Shown here: positions 17,818-28,158 of the stretch, piece after piece
Numbering within the stretch: position 1 is the stretch's first letter
Layout of the letters: every line of letters starts with the position of its first letter
Notes under the pieces: model-generated
Told to the model about the DNA's origin: nothing
The model's input: the letters and a program-made list of their open reading frames with translations, nothing else
The model's database searches: none
Program-made: the position numbers and the translations under genes
DNA from: Paraburkholderia sp. BL23I1N1
Lineage (GTDB): Bacteria; Pseudomonadota; Gammaproteobacteria; Burkholderiales; Burkholderiaceae
Assembly: GCF_003610295.1 (NCBI RefSeq)
Contig: NZ_RAPV01000001.1
Coordinates: forward strand, 5,332,001-5,396,000
Direction of reading: 5' to 3'
DNA: 64,000 bases

Positions 17818-20090
17818 CCTACACCGTCGCCGTGCGGGCGATGTGCGAATTCACCGCGAGGCGCGGCGATCTGGATCTGCGCTTCACACCCGCGCCCACC
17901 TCGCTGGAAGGCATGGCCGGTCACGTGACGGTCGCCGGGCGGCGCGCGTGCAGCTACGAAACCGAAATCGCGCTGACCGGCACGCACCGTGGTTTGACCG
18001 TGCGCGGCCGCGCCGACGGTTACGACCCGGCGGCAAACCGGCTGGAAGAGGTCAAGACCCATCGTGGCGCGCTCGAACGGATGCACGCCAATCATCGCGC
18101 GCTGCATTGGGCGCAGGCGCTGGTGTACGGCCATCTGCTGTGCCGCGCCCGCGGGCTCGCCGAATTGACGGTCGCGCTGGTGTACTTCGATATCGGCAGT
18201 CAGAAGGAAACCTCGCTGACTGAAACGCACACCGCGCGAGAGTTGGAGATCTTCTTCGTCGAGCATTGCGAGCGCTTTCTCGATTGGGCCGTGCAGGAAG
18301 AGGCCCATCGCGCCGCGCGCAATGCGGCGCTCAACGCCTTGCAGTTTCCGCATGGCGAATTCCGCAGCGGGCAGCGCGAACTGGCGGTGGCGGTGTATCG
18401 CGCGGCGCGTGACGGCAAGCCGTTAATGGCGCAGGCGCCTACCGGCATCGGCAAGACGCTGGCAACGATTTTTCCGCTGCTCAAGGCGTGCGCGTCCGAG
18501 CAGATCGACCGCGTGTTTTTCCTCACCGCGAAGACGCCGGGCCGCGCGCTCGCCCTCGATGCGATCGAAACGCTCCATCAAAGCGCCGCGCCGTCCGTTG
18601 CGCGGTTGCCGCTCAGAACGCTGGAACTGGTCGCGCGCGACAAGGCCTGTGAGCATCCCGACAAGGCCTGCAACGGGGAGTCCTGTCCGCTTGCGCACGG
18701 CTTCTACGACCGGCTCGACGCGGCTCGCAGCGCAGCGCTAGCCGGGCCGAGGCTCGATCGGGCGTCGGTGCGCGAAGCGGCGCTCGAACACGACGTCTGC
18801 CCGTACTATCTCGCGCAGGAGCTGGCGCGCTGGTCCGACGTGGTGGTCGGCGATTACAACTACTACTACGACAGTAGCGCGATGCTGTACGCGCTCACGC
18901 AGATCAATCAGTGGCGCGTCGGCGTGCTGGTCGACGAGGCGCACAACCTGCTCGACCGGGCGCGGCGCATGTACAGCGCGTCGCTCGATCAGGCGGCGTT
19001 CCGGCTCGTCCGCAAAACCGCGCCTGCCACGTTGAAGAAGCCACTCGAACGACTTCAGCGCGAGTGGAACGCCGTCAAGCGCGCGCAGACCGCCACCTAT
19101 CAGGTCCACGCCGACGTGCCCGGCAAACTGCTGTCGGCCGCCCAGAATCTGATCGGCGCAGTGACGGATCAACTCGCCGATGCGCCGCTTTCGATCGACG
19201 AAGCGTCGCTGCGGTTTTTCTTCGACGCCATGCATTTCGTCGCGCTGGCGGAACAGTTCGGCGAGCATTCGATTTTCGATATCACGCTCACCAGGGATCG
19301 CTACGCGCCACGCGACAAAACGAGCGCCACGCTCTGTGTGCGCAACGTGATTCCGGGACCGTTCCTCGCGGGGCGCTACGCTGCCGCGCGCACCACGGTG
19401 ATGTTCTCCGGCACGTTCAATCCGCACCATTTCTATCGCGACACGCTGGGTCTGCCCGAAGAGACGAACTGGCTCGACGTCGAAGGTCCGTTTCGCGCCG
19501 AGCAATTGCAGGTGCGTGTGGCGGGCAATGTATCGACGCGCTGGCGTGACCGCGAACGTTCGCTCGTGCCCATCGTCGATCTGATCGCGAAGCAGTACGC
19601 CGCGCAGCCGGGCAACTATCTCGGGTTTCTGAGCAGCTTCGAATATCTGCAGCGCGTGGTGGCGTTGATGCGCGAGCGTCATCCGGACCTGCCGGTATGG
19701 ACCCAGGAACCGGGCATGGACGAAGCGGCGCGCGACGCGTTCCTCGCGCGCTTTCGCACTATGGGGCAGGGCGTGGGCTTCGCCGTGTTGGGCGGCGCGT
19801 TCTCCGAGGGCGTCGATCTGGTCGGTCAGCAGCTAATCGGCGCCTTCATCGCAACACTCGGCCTGCCGCAGATCAACGACGTCAACGAGCAGATGCGCCG
19901 CACGATGGACGCAAAGTTCGGCAACGGCTACGACTACACGTATCTGTATCCGGGCTTGCAGAAGGTGGTGCAGGCCGCGGGCCGGGTTATTCGCACGGAG
20001 CAGGATCAGGGTGTGGTGCACCTGATCGACGACCGTTACCGGCGTCCGGAAGTGCGTCGGCTGTTGCCGCGCTGGTGGCAGGTGCAGTAG
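17814..20090 (+). CDS. DinG/XPD-family Fe-S DNA helicase with N-terminal PD-(D/E)XK-like segment
   Basis: The 758-residue protein is a superfamily 2 Rad3-type helicase. Walker A is QAPTGIGKTLA (about residue 206), the DEAH motif is VLVDEAHNLLDRARR (about 370), and Fe-S ligands are likely in KACEHPDKACNGESCPLAHG and HDVCPYYLAQEL. The C-terminal motifs GAFSEGVDL and VIQAAGR-like VVQAAGRVIRT are present. The first 170 residues contain VRGRADGYDPAANRLEEVKT, a pattern like Cas4/RecB-type nucleases. It directly follows the VRR-NUC nuclease and shares its LexA box. It probably opens forked or damaged DNA for the nuclease. Confidence 0.9.
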   Translation: MTYTVAVRAMCEFTARRGDLDLRFTPAPTSLEGMAGHVTVAGRRACSYETEIALTGTHRGLTVRGRADGYDPAANRLEEVKTHRGALERMHANHRALHWAQALVYGHLLCRARGLAELTVALVYFDIGSQKETSLTETHTARELEIFFVEHCERFLDWAVQEEAHRAARNAALNALQFPHGEFRSGQRELAVAVYRAARDGKPLMAQAPTGIGKTLATIFPLLKACASEQIDRVFFLTAKTPGRALALDAIETLHQSAAPSVARLPLRTLELVARDKACEHPDKACNGESCPLAHGFYDRLDAARSAALAGPRLDRASVREAALEHDVCPYYLAQELARWSDVVVGDYNYYYDSSAMLYALTQINQWRVGVLVDEAHNLLDRARRMYSASLDQAAFRLVRKTAPATLKKPLERLQREWNAVKRAQTATYQVHADVPGKLLSAAQNLIGAVTDQLADAPLSIDEASLRFFFDAMHFVALAEQFGEHSIFDITLTRDRYAPRDKTSATLCVRNVIPGPFLAGRYAAARTTVMFSGTFNPHHFYRDTLGLPEETNWLDVEGPFRAEQLQVRVAGNVSTRWRDRERSLVPIVDLIAKQYAAQPGNYLGFLSSFEYLQRVVALMRERHPDLPVWTQEPGMDEAARDAFLARFRTMGQGVGFAVLGGAFSEGVDLVGQQLIGAFIATLGLPQINDVNEQMRRTMDAKFGNGYDYTYLYPGLQKVVQAAGRVIRTEQDQGVVHLIDDRYRRPEVRRLLPRWWQVQ

Positions 20091-20223
20091 GGAAGGGCAA
20101 TAAGCGGCTCACCGTCGGCTCGCAACTTCATCTCTTTACCTCCCAGGTAATCGACCCGTGTACCGCCGCCAGGCAAAGTGGCGGCACGGCACAACGATTC
20201 CGACCCACGGCAAAGAGGCTTCC

Positions 20224-21075
20224 ATGAACGCGACCGCACCGTATCTCACCGACGACCCCAACATCATCCGCACCGCCGACTACACGCGCCTTTTCTACCG
20301 CGACTGGGGACACGGCACGCCGATCGTGTTTCTGTCCGGCTGGACGCTGAATTCAGACATGTGGGTCTATCAGATGGAACCCCTGTCGCACCTCGGCTAC
20401 CGTTGCATCGCTTATGACCGCCGCGGCCACGGCCGTTCGAGCGACACGGGGCGCGGCTACGATTTCGACACGCTCGCCGACGACCTCGATAGCGTGCTGA
20501 CCACGCTCGAATTAACTAACGTGACGCTGGTGACGCACTCGATCGCGAGCGGCGAAGCAGTGCGCTATCTGACGCGGCATGGTTCGGAACGCGTGGCCCG
20601 GATTGCGTTCATCGCGCCCGCCGCCACGCCGTATCTGCTGAAAACCGAAGACAACCCGAACGGGATCGACGCCGCCCTGTTCGAGCAAGGCCGCCTCGCG
20701 CTGAGCCGTTCCTTCCCCGACTGGATCGAGGCCAATGCCGGACCTTACTTCGGCCCGGGCGTGTCGCGCGCACCGCTCGACTGGACGATCCGCATGATGC
20801 TGCAAACCTCGCATCAGGCCATGCTCGAACTCGCCCGCATTCAGACGATCACGGATTTCCGCGCGGAGCTGGCCCGCGTCCGGGTGCCGTCGCTGGTCGT
20901 GCATGGCGACTGCGACGCGTCCGCGCCGCTCGAACTCACGGGGCGGCCGACCGCGGCCCTGATCGAAGGCGCTTCACTGAACATCTATGCAGGCGCCGGC
21001 CACGGCCTGTACTTCACTCATGCGGAGAAACTGAACCAGGATTTGCTGGCGTTCCTGGGCCACCAGTCGGCTTAG
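20224..21075 (+). CDS. Alpha/beta hydrolase
   Basis: The 283-residue protein is an alpha/beta-hydrolase of the haloperoxidase/esterase type. It has the oxyanion segment FLSGWTLNSDMW, DRRGHGRSSDTG, a nucleophile elbow VTHSIASGEAVRY (Ser flanked by His and Ile), the acidic residue in VVHGDCDASAP, and the catalytic His in YAGAGHGLYFTH. The ATG at 20224 has AAAGAGG upstream; a frame to 20158 is possible. No substrate can be named. Its last 62 bases overlap, tail to tail, the end of the mscS gene. Confidence 0.85.
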   Translation: MNATAPYLTDDPNIIRTADYTRLFYRDWGHGTPIVFLSGWTLNSDMWVYQMEPLSHLGYRCIAYDRRGHGRSSDTGRGYDFDTLADDLDSVLTTLELTNVTLVTHSIASGEAVRYLTRHGSERVARIAFIAPAATPYLLKTEDNPNGIDAALFEQGRLALSRSFPDWIEANAGPYFGPGVSRAPLDWTIRMMLQTSHQAMLELARIQTITDFRAELARVRVPSLVVHGDCDASAPLELTGRPTAALIEGASLNIYAGAGHGLYFTHAEKLNQDLLAFLGHQSA

Positions 21076-23671
21076 GGGCGACGGGCAGTTGATCTTCCAC
21101 CGGCGCGTCGGCCTTCGCGGCGGCCGCCGTTGAAGGCGGTTCGTCCTTCGCAGCGGCCGCGGGGGCGTCCTTCGCTGCGGCCCCAGGGACGCCATTCAGT
21201 GCGCCGTTCGATTCGACTTTGGCCGGCACGCTCTCCGGGTCCCACGTCAGCAAATGCCGCTGCGGATTCGCGATTTCGATGCCGCGCGCGCTGAACTGGT
21301 CGAGAATGCGCCGGTTGAATTCACGCTGCACGCCCCAGCGCGCGCTGTCGCGGCATTGGATCTGGCCGGCCAGCGTCACCGCCGAGCCATCCACGCCATC
21401 CACGCCCCAGAAGCTGAAGTCGGACAGAATGCCGTCCTTGAACTTTTCATCTTCGCGCAGCGCCGCGCCGATTTCCTTCAGCGTGTCGATCGCCAGATCG
21501 ACGTCCTCGCCGAATACGATATTCACCTTCACCGCCGCATTGCCGAGTCCGCGATTGGTGTTGTTCACCGTCGAGACTGAACTGAACGGCACGGTGTATA
21601 GCGAGCCGTCGCCGCCGCGCAACCGCACGGTGCGGATCGACAGATATTCGACCGTGCCGGACACGCCCGCGAGCGTAACCCAGTCGCCGACCTGCATGGC
21701 GTTTTCCATCAACAGGAACATGCCGGTGATGAAATCCTGCACCAGCTTTTGCGAGCCGAAGCCGAGCGCCACACCGAAGATACTTGCGCCCGCCAGCAGC
21801 GGCCCAATGTTCACGCCGAGTTCGCTCAGGCCGGTGAGCACCACGACCAGCGCGATCGCGCAGAAGAGCACGCTGCGCAGCATCGGCAGCAGTGTGCGCA
21901 GACGCGCGGCACGCACCAGGTCGCCCGTGGTGGTCCAGAGGTCCAGCCGCTTCTCGATCGCGACGTTGGCGCTTTCCCATAGCAACAGCGCGATCGCGGC
22001 AGCGACACCGATCGTGATCAGCGCCGAAGCCAGCCGATGGCCGATCGAACCGGCGCGGAACAGCTCGCCCACGTCGACGCCCCATACCTGCAGCAGCGCG
22101 AGCGCGGTGATGATGCCGATGATCCAGATGACGACCCGCCGCAGCAGCGGGTAATAGCGATAGGCGTGCTGCTGTACAAGCGTCTTCTCCGCGTCGCCCT
22201 GTACGTTGAAAAGCCGCGCAATGGCGCCGAAAATCACGATCGCGACGACCCGCGCGCCCACCAGGATCGCGAGCGTAATCCCGCCGAGATGCAAGAGCGT
22301 GTGATAGCCGTTCTGCACGTCCAGCGCCCAGATAAACCACAGCGCCATCACGATGAACACCGCAAACCATGCCCACGCGTCGGCCAGCGCATTGCCGAAC
22401 ATTTCCAGCGATTTGCCCGCGGCGAAGCGCTTGCGGATCAATTCGCCGACCGGCTTCGCGCAATGCAGGATCAGGATCGAGATCATGATGTGGCCGGCGA
22501 GTGCGACCACCTTCATCAGCGCGAGATGCGCCGCGTCGTTCAGGCCGAGCGACTGCGCGATCTCCGCGATCGCCGATCCTGCGCCGACCACGGTGACGAT
22601 CCGCACGATCCAGCGCTGCACGAAAACGGCCCACGCATCGCTCATGCGCAGCAGACGCAGGCGCGGCGCGGTGGGTTGCAGGAAGAAGCCGCTGGCGATC
22701 ACGATCAGGCGGCACAACACGTAGATGTCGATTAGCGAATCGAGCGCACGGTCTTGCGGCGTGCCGTCTTCGGTGAAGACCGACATCAGCGCGCTCGCCG
22801 CGGCAACGAACACCGCCAGCGGCAACAGGCGCAGCACCATCGTCAGCAGCGCGCGAGGCAGACGCTGCAGAAGCGTCCAGTGATGCGCGGCGTGCTGCTT
22901 GCCTTTGGCTTCGATAGCCTTGCCGGTGGTGGGCGCGGGTGTGCTTGCGGACGCGCCAGGCTTCGCTGCTTGTGCCGTTGCTTCGGGAGAAACGAACGAA
23001 GCGGATGAAGCTGCTTTCGGCGCATCGGCCGGTTGCGGCGGAACGACAAAGGGCAGGTCGGCTTGCTTCGCCGCGTTGTCAGCGTTGTCAATGTCCCGCT
23101 CGCGACGCGCGGCGAGGGCCGCATACGCGCGACGCAACAGGCGACGCGCGAGCCATTCGAGACCAAGCGCGGGCAGCAGCGCCGCCAGCAGCGACCCTAC
23201 AACGTGACCCAGCAGGCTACGCGCTTGCGGGTTGGTCGATTGCCAATGCCACCAGGCACGCACCGACGTTACGTCGAGCAGCGCGGCGACCGAACTGCGT
23301 AAGGACAGGCCGAAGCGCACCGCCCAATGCGCGCCTTGGCGCGCCAGTTGCGAAGCGAGGCCATTGGACTGGAATGCGCCCGGAGCTGGCGCGGCGCCGC
23401 CGCTGGCCGCGGCAGGGGCCGAAGCCGCCGCCGGCGCCGGCGGCGCGCTGAGCTCGCCCGCTGCGGCGATCGCCTGGAGCGTGTCGCTGACTTTCGCGCG
23501 GCGTGTGGGGTCGTTGAGGACGCCGAGGGCCTGACGGGCCTGTTCGGGCGTCAGGGTGAGCGCGGCGCTGGAGGCCGGGGATGCGGCGGCGGGTTGCGCC
23601 ACGGCGGCAAAGACCGGCGAGGCGCTCAGGATGAGAAAAACGAGAAGCCAGGCTTGGAATATTTTGCGCAT
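21014..23671 (-). CDS. Large MscS-family mechanosensitive channel
   Basis: The 885-residue protein has a signal sequence (IFQAWLLVFLILSASPVFA), a periplasmic Ala/Pro-rich part, and about ten hydrophobic segments. It ends in the conserved MscS pore and beta domain: PLLAGASIFGVALGFGSQ (pore helix), LVQDFITGMFLLMENAMQ, VGDWVTLAGVSGTVEYLSIR and the alpha/beta cage. It releases solutes when membrane tension rises. The C-terminal 60 residues are low-complexity and overlap the hydrolase gene on the other strand. I chose ATG 23671 because the 36 residues upstream of it lack similarity and the signal peptide begins there. Confidence 0.9.
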   Translation of the reverse strand: MRKIFQAWLLVFLILSASPVFAAVAQPAAASPASSAALTLTPEQARQALGVLNDPTRRAKVSDTLQAIAAAGELSAPPAPAAASAPAAASGGAAPAPGAFQSNGLASQLARQGAHWAVRFGLSLRSSVAALLDVTSVRAWWHWQSTNPQARSLLGHVVGSLLAALLPALGLEWLARRLLRRAYAALAARRERDIDNADNAAKQADLPFVVPPQPADAPKAASSASFVSPEATAQAAKPGASASTPAPTTGKAIEAKGKQHAAHHWTLLQRLPRALLTMVLRLLPLAVFVAAASALMSVFTEDGTPQDRALDSLIDIYVLCRLIVIASGFFLQPTAPRLRLLRMSDAWAVFVQRWIVRIVTVVGAGSAIAEIAQSLGLNDAAHLALMKVVALAGHIMISILILHCAKPVGELIRKRFAAGKSLEMFGNALADAWAWFAVFIVMALWFIWALDVQNGYHTLLHLGGITLAILVGARVVAIVIFGAIARLFNVQGDAEKTLVQQHAYRYYPLLRRVVIWIIGIITALALLQVWGVDVGELFRAGSIGHRLASALITIGVAAAIALLLWESANVAIEKRLDLWTTTGDLVRAARLRTLLPMLRSVLFCAIALVVVLTGLSELGVNIGPLLAGASIFGVALGFGSQKLVQDFITGMFLLMENAMQVGDWVTLAGVSGTVEYLSIRTVRLRGGDGSLYTVPFSSVSTVNNTNRGLGNAAVKVNIVFGEDVDLAIDTLKEIGAALREDEKFKDGILSDFSFWGVDGVDGSAVTLAGQIQCRDSARWGVQREFNRRILDQFSARGIEIANPQRHLLTWDPESVPAKVESNGALNGVPGAAAKDAPAAAAKDEPPSTAAAAKADAPVEDQLPVAPKPTGGPGTPANPGSVSPHE

Positions 23672-23903
23672 AGGGTGTAAGGCGGGGGTACCAGGTGCGG
23701 ACGGTGGTGTGCCGGAACACGTGAATCGGTTCGGCGGCGTGACCTTGAACCGACACGGGTTGGGTCGTACAAGTTCCATCCGGGGGGCTTTCGGTGGTCA
23801 CCTGGTGCTTGCCTGGCCGGTTCGAATTGTAACGGCAGGCAGCAAAAAGCCTGCCTGCCCACCGGCGTCGCCAGCCCCGATGGACCCGCAGCCCCTGCGA
23901 CGC

Positions 23904-24254
23904 CTATTCCGTTGCGTCCACCGTGCCCATTGCCGCCACCCCGAGTGTGCCTTCGACCACCTCGGTGAAGGTGCGCTCTTCACGCAGGATGAAGCGCTTG
24001 GTCTGCGCGAACTGGAAATTTTCCCGCGCCTCGAAGTCGGTTCGCAGCCGTGCCCGATAGGTTTCATACGCGGCGAGGCTGTCGAACGCAATCAAGCCCC
24101 AGGCGACGTCGTTGGTCCCTTCGTGGGGCAGAAAGTAGCCGATCAGATGGCCGCCGCAGCGCGGAATGATGCGGCCCCAGTTGCGAGCGTAGTCGTTGAA
24201 GGCATCGCGTTGGAATGGGTCGATCTGATAACGGATAAAGCAGGTAATCGACAT
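23904..24254 (-). CDS. NIPSNAP-family protein
   Basis: The 116-residue protein matches the NIPSNAP/dimeric alpha-beta barrel family: [39 protein letters not shown] and [19 protein letters not shown]. Members are small homodimers of unclear function, in bacteria sometimes tied to catabolic gene sets. The start at 24254 has GGGAG upstream; a longer frame to 24293 exists. No operon partner is evident, as the neighbouring MFS gene on the same strand begins well upstream (to the right). Confidence 0.85.
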   Translation of the reverse strand: MSITCFIRYQIDPFQRDAFNDYARNWGRIIPRCGGHLIGYFLPHEGTNDVAWGLIAFDSLAAYETYRARLRTDFEARENFQFAQTKRFILREERTFTEVVEGTLGVAAMGTVDATE

Positions 24255-24369
24255 ATGCAAGCTCCCGATCGGGTCGTGGTGGTCTGAGGTCACTGGGTAC
24301 CAGTATGGGACGCGGTTGCGCTCGACGTTTCACTGTTTTCCGAACTGTCGATGAAATAGCGCTGCCGTG

Positions 24370-26013
24370 CTAGGGCTCGCGTGGCGAGCGGATAGTCAAC
24401 GCCGCCAGAACGGCGCCGGCCAGTGCGCAAAACGCCGACACCAGCGCCACCGCCCGCAGCGCCGCGCCCAAGGCCTCCGTTTGAGCCCGGGTCACTTCGG
24501 CATGCGAAACGCTTTGCGCGGCACCGGACGGCGCCTCGTCCGCATCCGTACCGGCTTCTGCCAGACTTGCCGACTGACGCGCAGCCTGACGCACCTCCTG
24601 AGGGATATTCAACGCATCGAGCCGCGCGTCGAGCGCCGCGTCGTGCGACCAGACGAACACGATCCCGAGCACGGCAATCGCCAGCAGACTCGCCACCCTG
24701 GCGACGGCGTTATTGATACCCGAGGCGACGCCTGTCCGCGCGGCGGATACGGATGTCATCACGGTCGTCGTCAGGGGTGCGACGGTAATCGTCATGCCGA
24801 GCCCGAGCACGACAAGCGCTGGAAAAAAGCCGCGCCAATAGTCACCGCGTACCCAGGGCAGCGTGAGCATCGCAAAGCCGATTGCCGCGATTCCCGGCCC
24901 GATACCCAGCAGGGCGCGCGCGCCATAACGGCTCGTCAAGCCGCCGGTGAAACGCGATAACAGGCCGATTGTGACCGGCACCGGCAGCAATGCGGCGCCT
25001 GCCTCGGTCGCGCTATAGCCATACGCGCGGATCAGCGTGAACGGCAGGAAGAACAGCGCGCCGCCCAGCCCGAAGTAGAGCAGCAACGTGACGAGGTTCG
25101 CGCCGACGAAGTCGCGCGAATGGAACACGTCAAGCGGCATCATCGGATTGCGGGTCCTCGCTTCGAGCGCGACGAAGCCGCTCAGCACGAGCAGGCCGCC
25201 GAGGATCAATGCCAGCACCCAGCGGTCGCCGAAGCCGCGCGCCGAGGCGAGGGTCAAGCCGTAGGTCAACGCGGCGAGCCCCGCGGCCGCTGTGACGGCG
25301 CCCGGCCAGTCGAGCCTGGGCAGCGTGCGCCCTTTCGGCGCAGGGTCCGTGCCGGTGGTATCGTCTTGCCGGCTATCCGGCACGGCGATGACCGCCAGCG
25401 CGATGGTTGCGCACGCAATCGGTACGTTCAGAAAGAAAATCGACCGCCACGAAAATGCATCGACGAGCCAGCCGCCCGCCACCGGCCCGAGCGCCGACGT
25501 GATCGCGCCGACGCCGGCCCAGGTGCCGATCGCCCGGCCACGCTCCTTGTCGTCGAACACCGCGCCGATGATGGCGAGACTGCTCGGCACCAGCAGCGCC
25601 GCACCGATGCCTTGCACGGCGCGCGCCGCGATCAGGGCGCCAGCGCCAGGCGCTACGCCGCAGCCGATCGAGGCCAGCGTGAACAAACCGATTCCCGCGA
25701 TAAACACGGTGCGCCGGCCGAGCGTGTCGCCGAGCGAGCCGCCCACCAGCACTAGCGCGCCGAGAAACAGCAGATACGCGTTGACCACCCACTGGATCGC
25801 CGCGACGCTCGCGCCCAATTCGGTCTGGATCGACGGCAGCGCGACGTTGACCACGGAGCCGTCGATGAACGCCATGCTCGAACCGAGGATGGTCGCGGCA
25901 AGCGCAAGCTTTTTGCGCCTGCACGGGTAATCGAGGCTAAGGGGCTGGGCGCCGATGGCGAGCGTGTCGCACGGGCTCGCCTGGGCGGGGAGGACGGAAG
26001 AGGGGCGCCCCAC
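24370..26013 (-). CDS. MFS drug-efflux transporter, EmrB/QacA (DHA2, 14-TM) type
   Basis: The 547-residue protein has about 14 hydrophobic segments. DHA2 marks are visible: FIDGSVVNVALPSIQTELG in TM1, GSLGDTLGRRTVF in loop 2-3, and WRSIFFLNVPIA in motif C surroundings. These proton antiporters export drugs or other organic compounds; the substrate is unknown. The frame extends to 26079 into the sigma-54 activator gene. A GTG at 26013, five bases past that gene's stop, avoids the overlap and is my choice, but the true start is uncertain. The close spacing suggests it is transcribed with the activator. Confidence 0.85.
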   Translation of the reverse strand: MGRPSSVLPAQASPCDTLAIGAQPLSLDYPCRRKKLALAATILGSSMAFIDGSVVNVALPSIQTELGASVAAIQWVVNAYLLFLGALVLVGGSLGDTLGRRTVFIAGIGLFTLASIGCGVAPGAGALIAARAVQGIGAALLVPSSLAIIGAVFDDKERGRAIGTWAGVGAITSALGPVAGGWLVDAFSWRSIFFLNVPIACATIALAVIAVPDSRQDDTTGTDPAPKGRTLPRLDWPGAVTAAAGLAALTYGLTLASARGFGDRWVLALILGGLLVLSGFVALEARTRNPMMPLDVFHSRDFVGANLVTLLLYFGLGGALFFLPFTLIRAYGYSATEAGAALLPVPVTIGLLSRFTGGLTSRYGARALLGIGPGIAAIGFAMLTLPWVRGDYWRGFFPALVVLGLGMTITVAPLTTTVMTSVSAARTGVASGINNAVARVASLLAIAVLGIVFVWSHDAALDARLDALNIPQEVRQAARQSASLAEAGTDADEAPSGAAQSVSHAEVTRAQTEALGAALRAVALVSAFCALAGAVLAALTIRSPREP

Positions 26014-26017
26014 AAGA

Positions 26018-27454
26018 TCAAACCAGCGAGGACGCCTGCCGCTCCGCCTCTTCATCGGCATCCGCGCCGCCGTTGGCATTCGTCGCGCGGCTGGTCACCG
26101 GTTCCTGATGCAGCCGGTTCGCATGCATCAGGCGGTACAGCGTCGCGCGGGAAATGCCGAGTTCGGCCGCGGCCTCGGACAATTTATAGCCGTGCCGCTG
26201 CAACGCGTGCTCGATGGCGTCCTTTTCGGCCTTGCTGCGGATCTCCGCCAGCGTCACGGCCGGGCCGTTGTCGGCTTCCGGCAAGCCAAGGTCGCTCGCC
26301 GTGATAAAGCGCCCCTCGCTCATCACCACGGCACGGCGCACGCAGTTGATCAGCTCGCGCACGTTGCCCGGCCACGGATAGTTAGACATGGCGACAATCG
26401 CGTCGCTCGACAGCCCGCGCAGTTTGCGCGCGCCGTCCTGCTTGTACATGCTGAGCGCATAGTTGGCGAGCAGCTTGATGTCGCCGCCGCGCTCGCGCAA
26501 CGGCGGCTCGACGAGCCGCAGCACACACAGGCGGTGATACAGGTCGGAGCGGAAGCGGCCGTCTTCGACGGCTTTGTCCAGATCGACGTGGGTCGCCGAA
26601 ATCACCCGTGCGTCGACGTTGATCGGCCCATTGCCACCCAGCCGTTCGATGGTGCCTTCCTGCAGAAATCGCAGCAGCACCGCCTGGCACTCGTGCGGCA
26701 TGTCGCCGATTTCGTCCAGAAACAGGGTGCCCTCGTTAGCGCTTTCGATCCGGCCGATCTTGCGTTGTAACGCGCCCGTAAAGGCGCCGCGCTCGTGGCC
26801 GAACAATTCGGCTTGCAGCAGGCTCGGCGGAATCGCCGCGCAATTGATCGCGACGAACGCCCGGCCGGCGCGCTGCGAGCGGTCATGAATCGCACGGGCG
26901 GTCAGTTCCTTGCCGGTGCCTGATTCGCCGGCGACGAACACCGGGGCTTCGGTCACGCCGCATTTGTCGATGCGCCGGTACAACTGCTGCATTGCCTCGC
27001 ATTGCCCAACCATGCCGTGCCGGCCGAGCGAGGGTTCCGGCGTGGTTGGTTCGTGCCGCAGGCTCGACAGCCCGTGTGCGTGGCCGAGCGCGAACACCAG
27101 CCGCTCGTTCAGCCACGGCCGGGTCACGAAATCGAAGCAGTAATCGAGGATGAAGCGGCTGACCAGCTCGTTTTCAGACTGGCCCGGCGCGATCTGCGCG
27201 ACCCAATTGGTTTCCACGCGGCGCATGCAGGACGCCAGCGCGGACAAATGCTGCGACGTGCAGTCATTGGGCAATTCGACGAGGCCGACCTTGATATTAC
27301 CCCGCTCGATCATGCGTTCGGCGACCGCCGTGCTCCTTGCGTGCACCGCCTGCCAGCCCGACGAGGCCAGGAAGCGGGTGAGATCCTGATCGGGCGAGTC
27401 CGATACGTAAAGGACGGTGCGTTCGGCGTCGACAGGCGTGCAAGTCGTATTCAT
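26018..27454 (-). CDS. Sigma-54-dependent activator with VpsR-type N-terminal domain
   Basis: The 478-residue protein is an enhancer-binding protein. Residues 1-125 form a receiver-like VpsR domain in which the usual phospho-Asp position appears to be Glu (KVGLVELPN). The AAA+ domain has GESGTGKE, the sigma-54 contact loop ERGAFTGA, LFLDEIGDMPHECQ and the arginine region DLYHRLCVLRL. The C-terminal Fis-type helix-turn-helix is LSEAAAELGISRATLYRLM. In Vibrio and Burkholderia this type controls exopolysaccharide and biofilm genes, often with c-di-GMP. A 1.25 kb gap with a sigma-54 promoter faces it. Confidence 0.92.
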   Translation of the reverse strand: MNTTCTPVDAERTVLYVSDSPDQDLTRFLASSGWQAVHARSTAVAERMIERGNIKVGLVELPNDCTSQHLSALASCMRRVETNWVAQIAPGQSENELVSRFILDYCFDFVTRPWLNERLVFALGHAHGLSSLRHEPTTPEPSLGRHGMVGQCEAMQQLYRRIDKCGVTEAPVFVAGESGTGKELTARAIHDRSQRAGRAFVAINCAAIPPSLLQAELFGHERGAFTGALQRKIGRIESANEGTLFLDEIGDMPHECQAVLLRFLQEGTIERLGGNGPINVDARVISATHVDLDKAVEDGRFRSDLYHRLCVLRLVEPPLRERGGDIKLLANYALSMYKQDGARKLRGLSSDAIVAMSNYPWPGNVRELINCVRRAVVMSEGRFITASDLGLPEADNGPAVTLAEIRSKAEKDAIEHALQRHGYKLSEAAAELGISRATLYRLMHANRLHQEPVTSRATNANGGADADEEAERQASSLV

Positions 27455-28158
27455 GTAACCCCCGGATCGATGCTGCTCTCAGAACTTCTTTTCGACGAAT
27501 TGGACAGACCGGCAATGACAAATCACGGTAAGCGGCAATGGCGGGGGGATGAAGCAGCGGCGTGAGCCGCTGGGTGCGCATTGTCCAGATAACGGAACAG
27601 CGTTCAACGCTGAAACCGCGCGACTATTTCATCCCCGAATCACAAAAGCCGTTATACCTCGGTGGCCTGACACAGGCGCTCTACGTGGCGCATGGCTTAA
27701 CGATAAGCGAAAGCGCTTTCGAGCGCCATACAAACAAATCTGGATTCAGAAACGTTTTTCTTACCGCGATATGTCAGCTTGATGTTCAAAAATAGCCAGT
27801 CAACCCCTGCTATGCGCGCAATGCCACACAGCAGTTGCAAACTCCACGGCAGTCATCATGCAACGGATACTTTGCCGTCGAATGCCCGTGTCTCAGGCTT
27901 GCGACACATTGGGCAGCGGTTGCCGGCGGTGCTTCGTGGCCCGAAGCATCGGCACATTTGACCGGGCCGCGCCGCAAAGCGCGGCCAGACGCGGCCGATG
28001 AGATTCGCATTTCGTGATGCAGCCAGGTAGATCCTTCTGTCTTGCGCCAAAGGGTGAGCCAATCGCGTGTCGAATTCGAATCAACGTGTGCCGCGAGGCA
28101 TGGTCAGGCGCGGTGCGTTGCAGCAAAGATCAGCGTGCAGCAAGGGGTTGAAGGTACG

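Noticed and set aside
27562..27795. 77-codon open frame in the sigma-54 gap
   Set aside because: No similarity and no ribosome site; two palindromes in it suggest regulatory DNA.
28065..28110. tRNA-like TTCGAATC
   Set aside because: No acceptor or anticodon stem can be folded around it.
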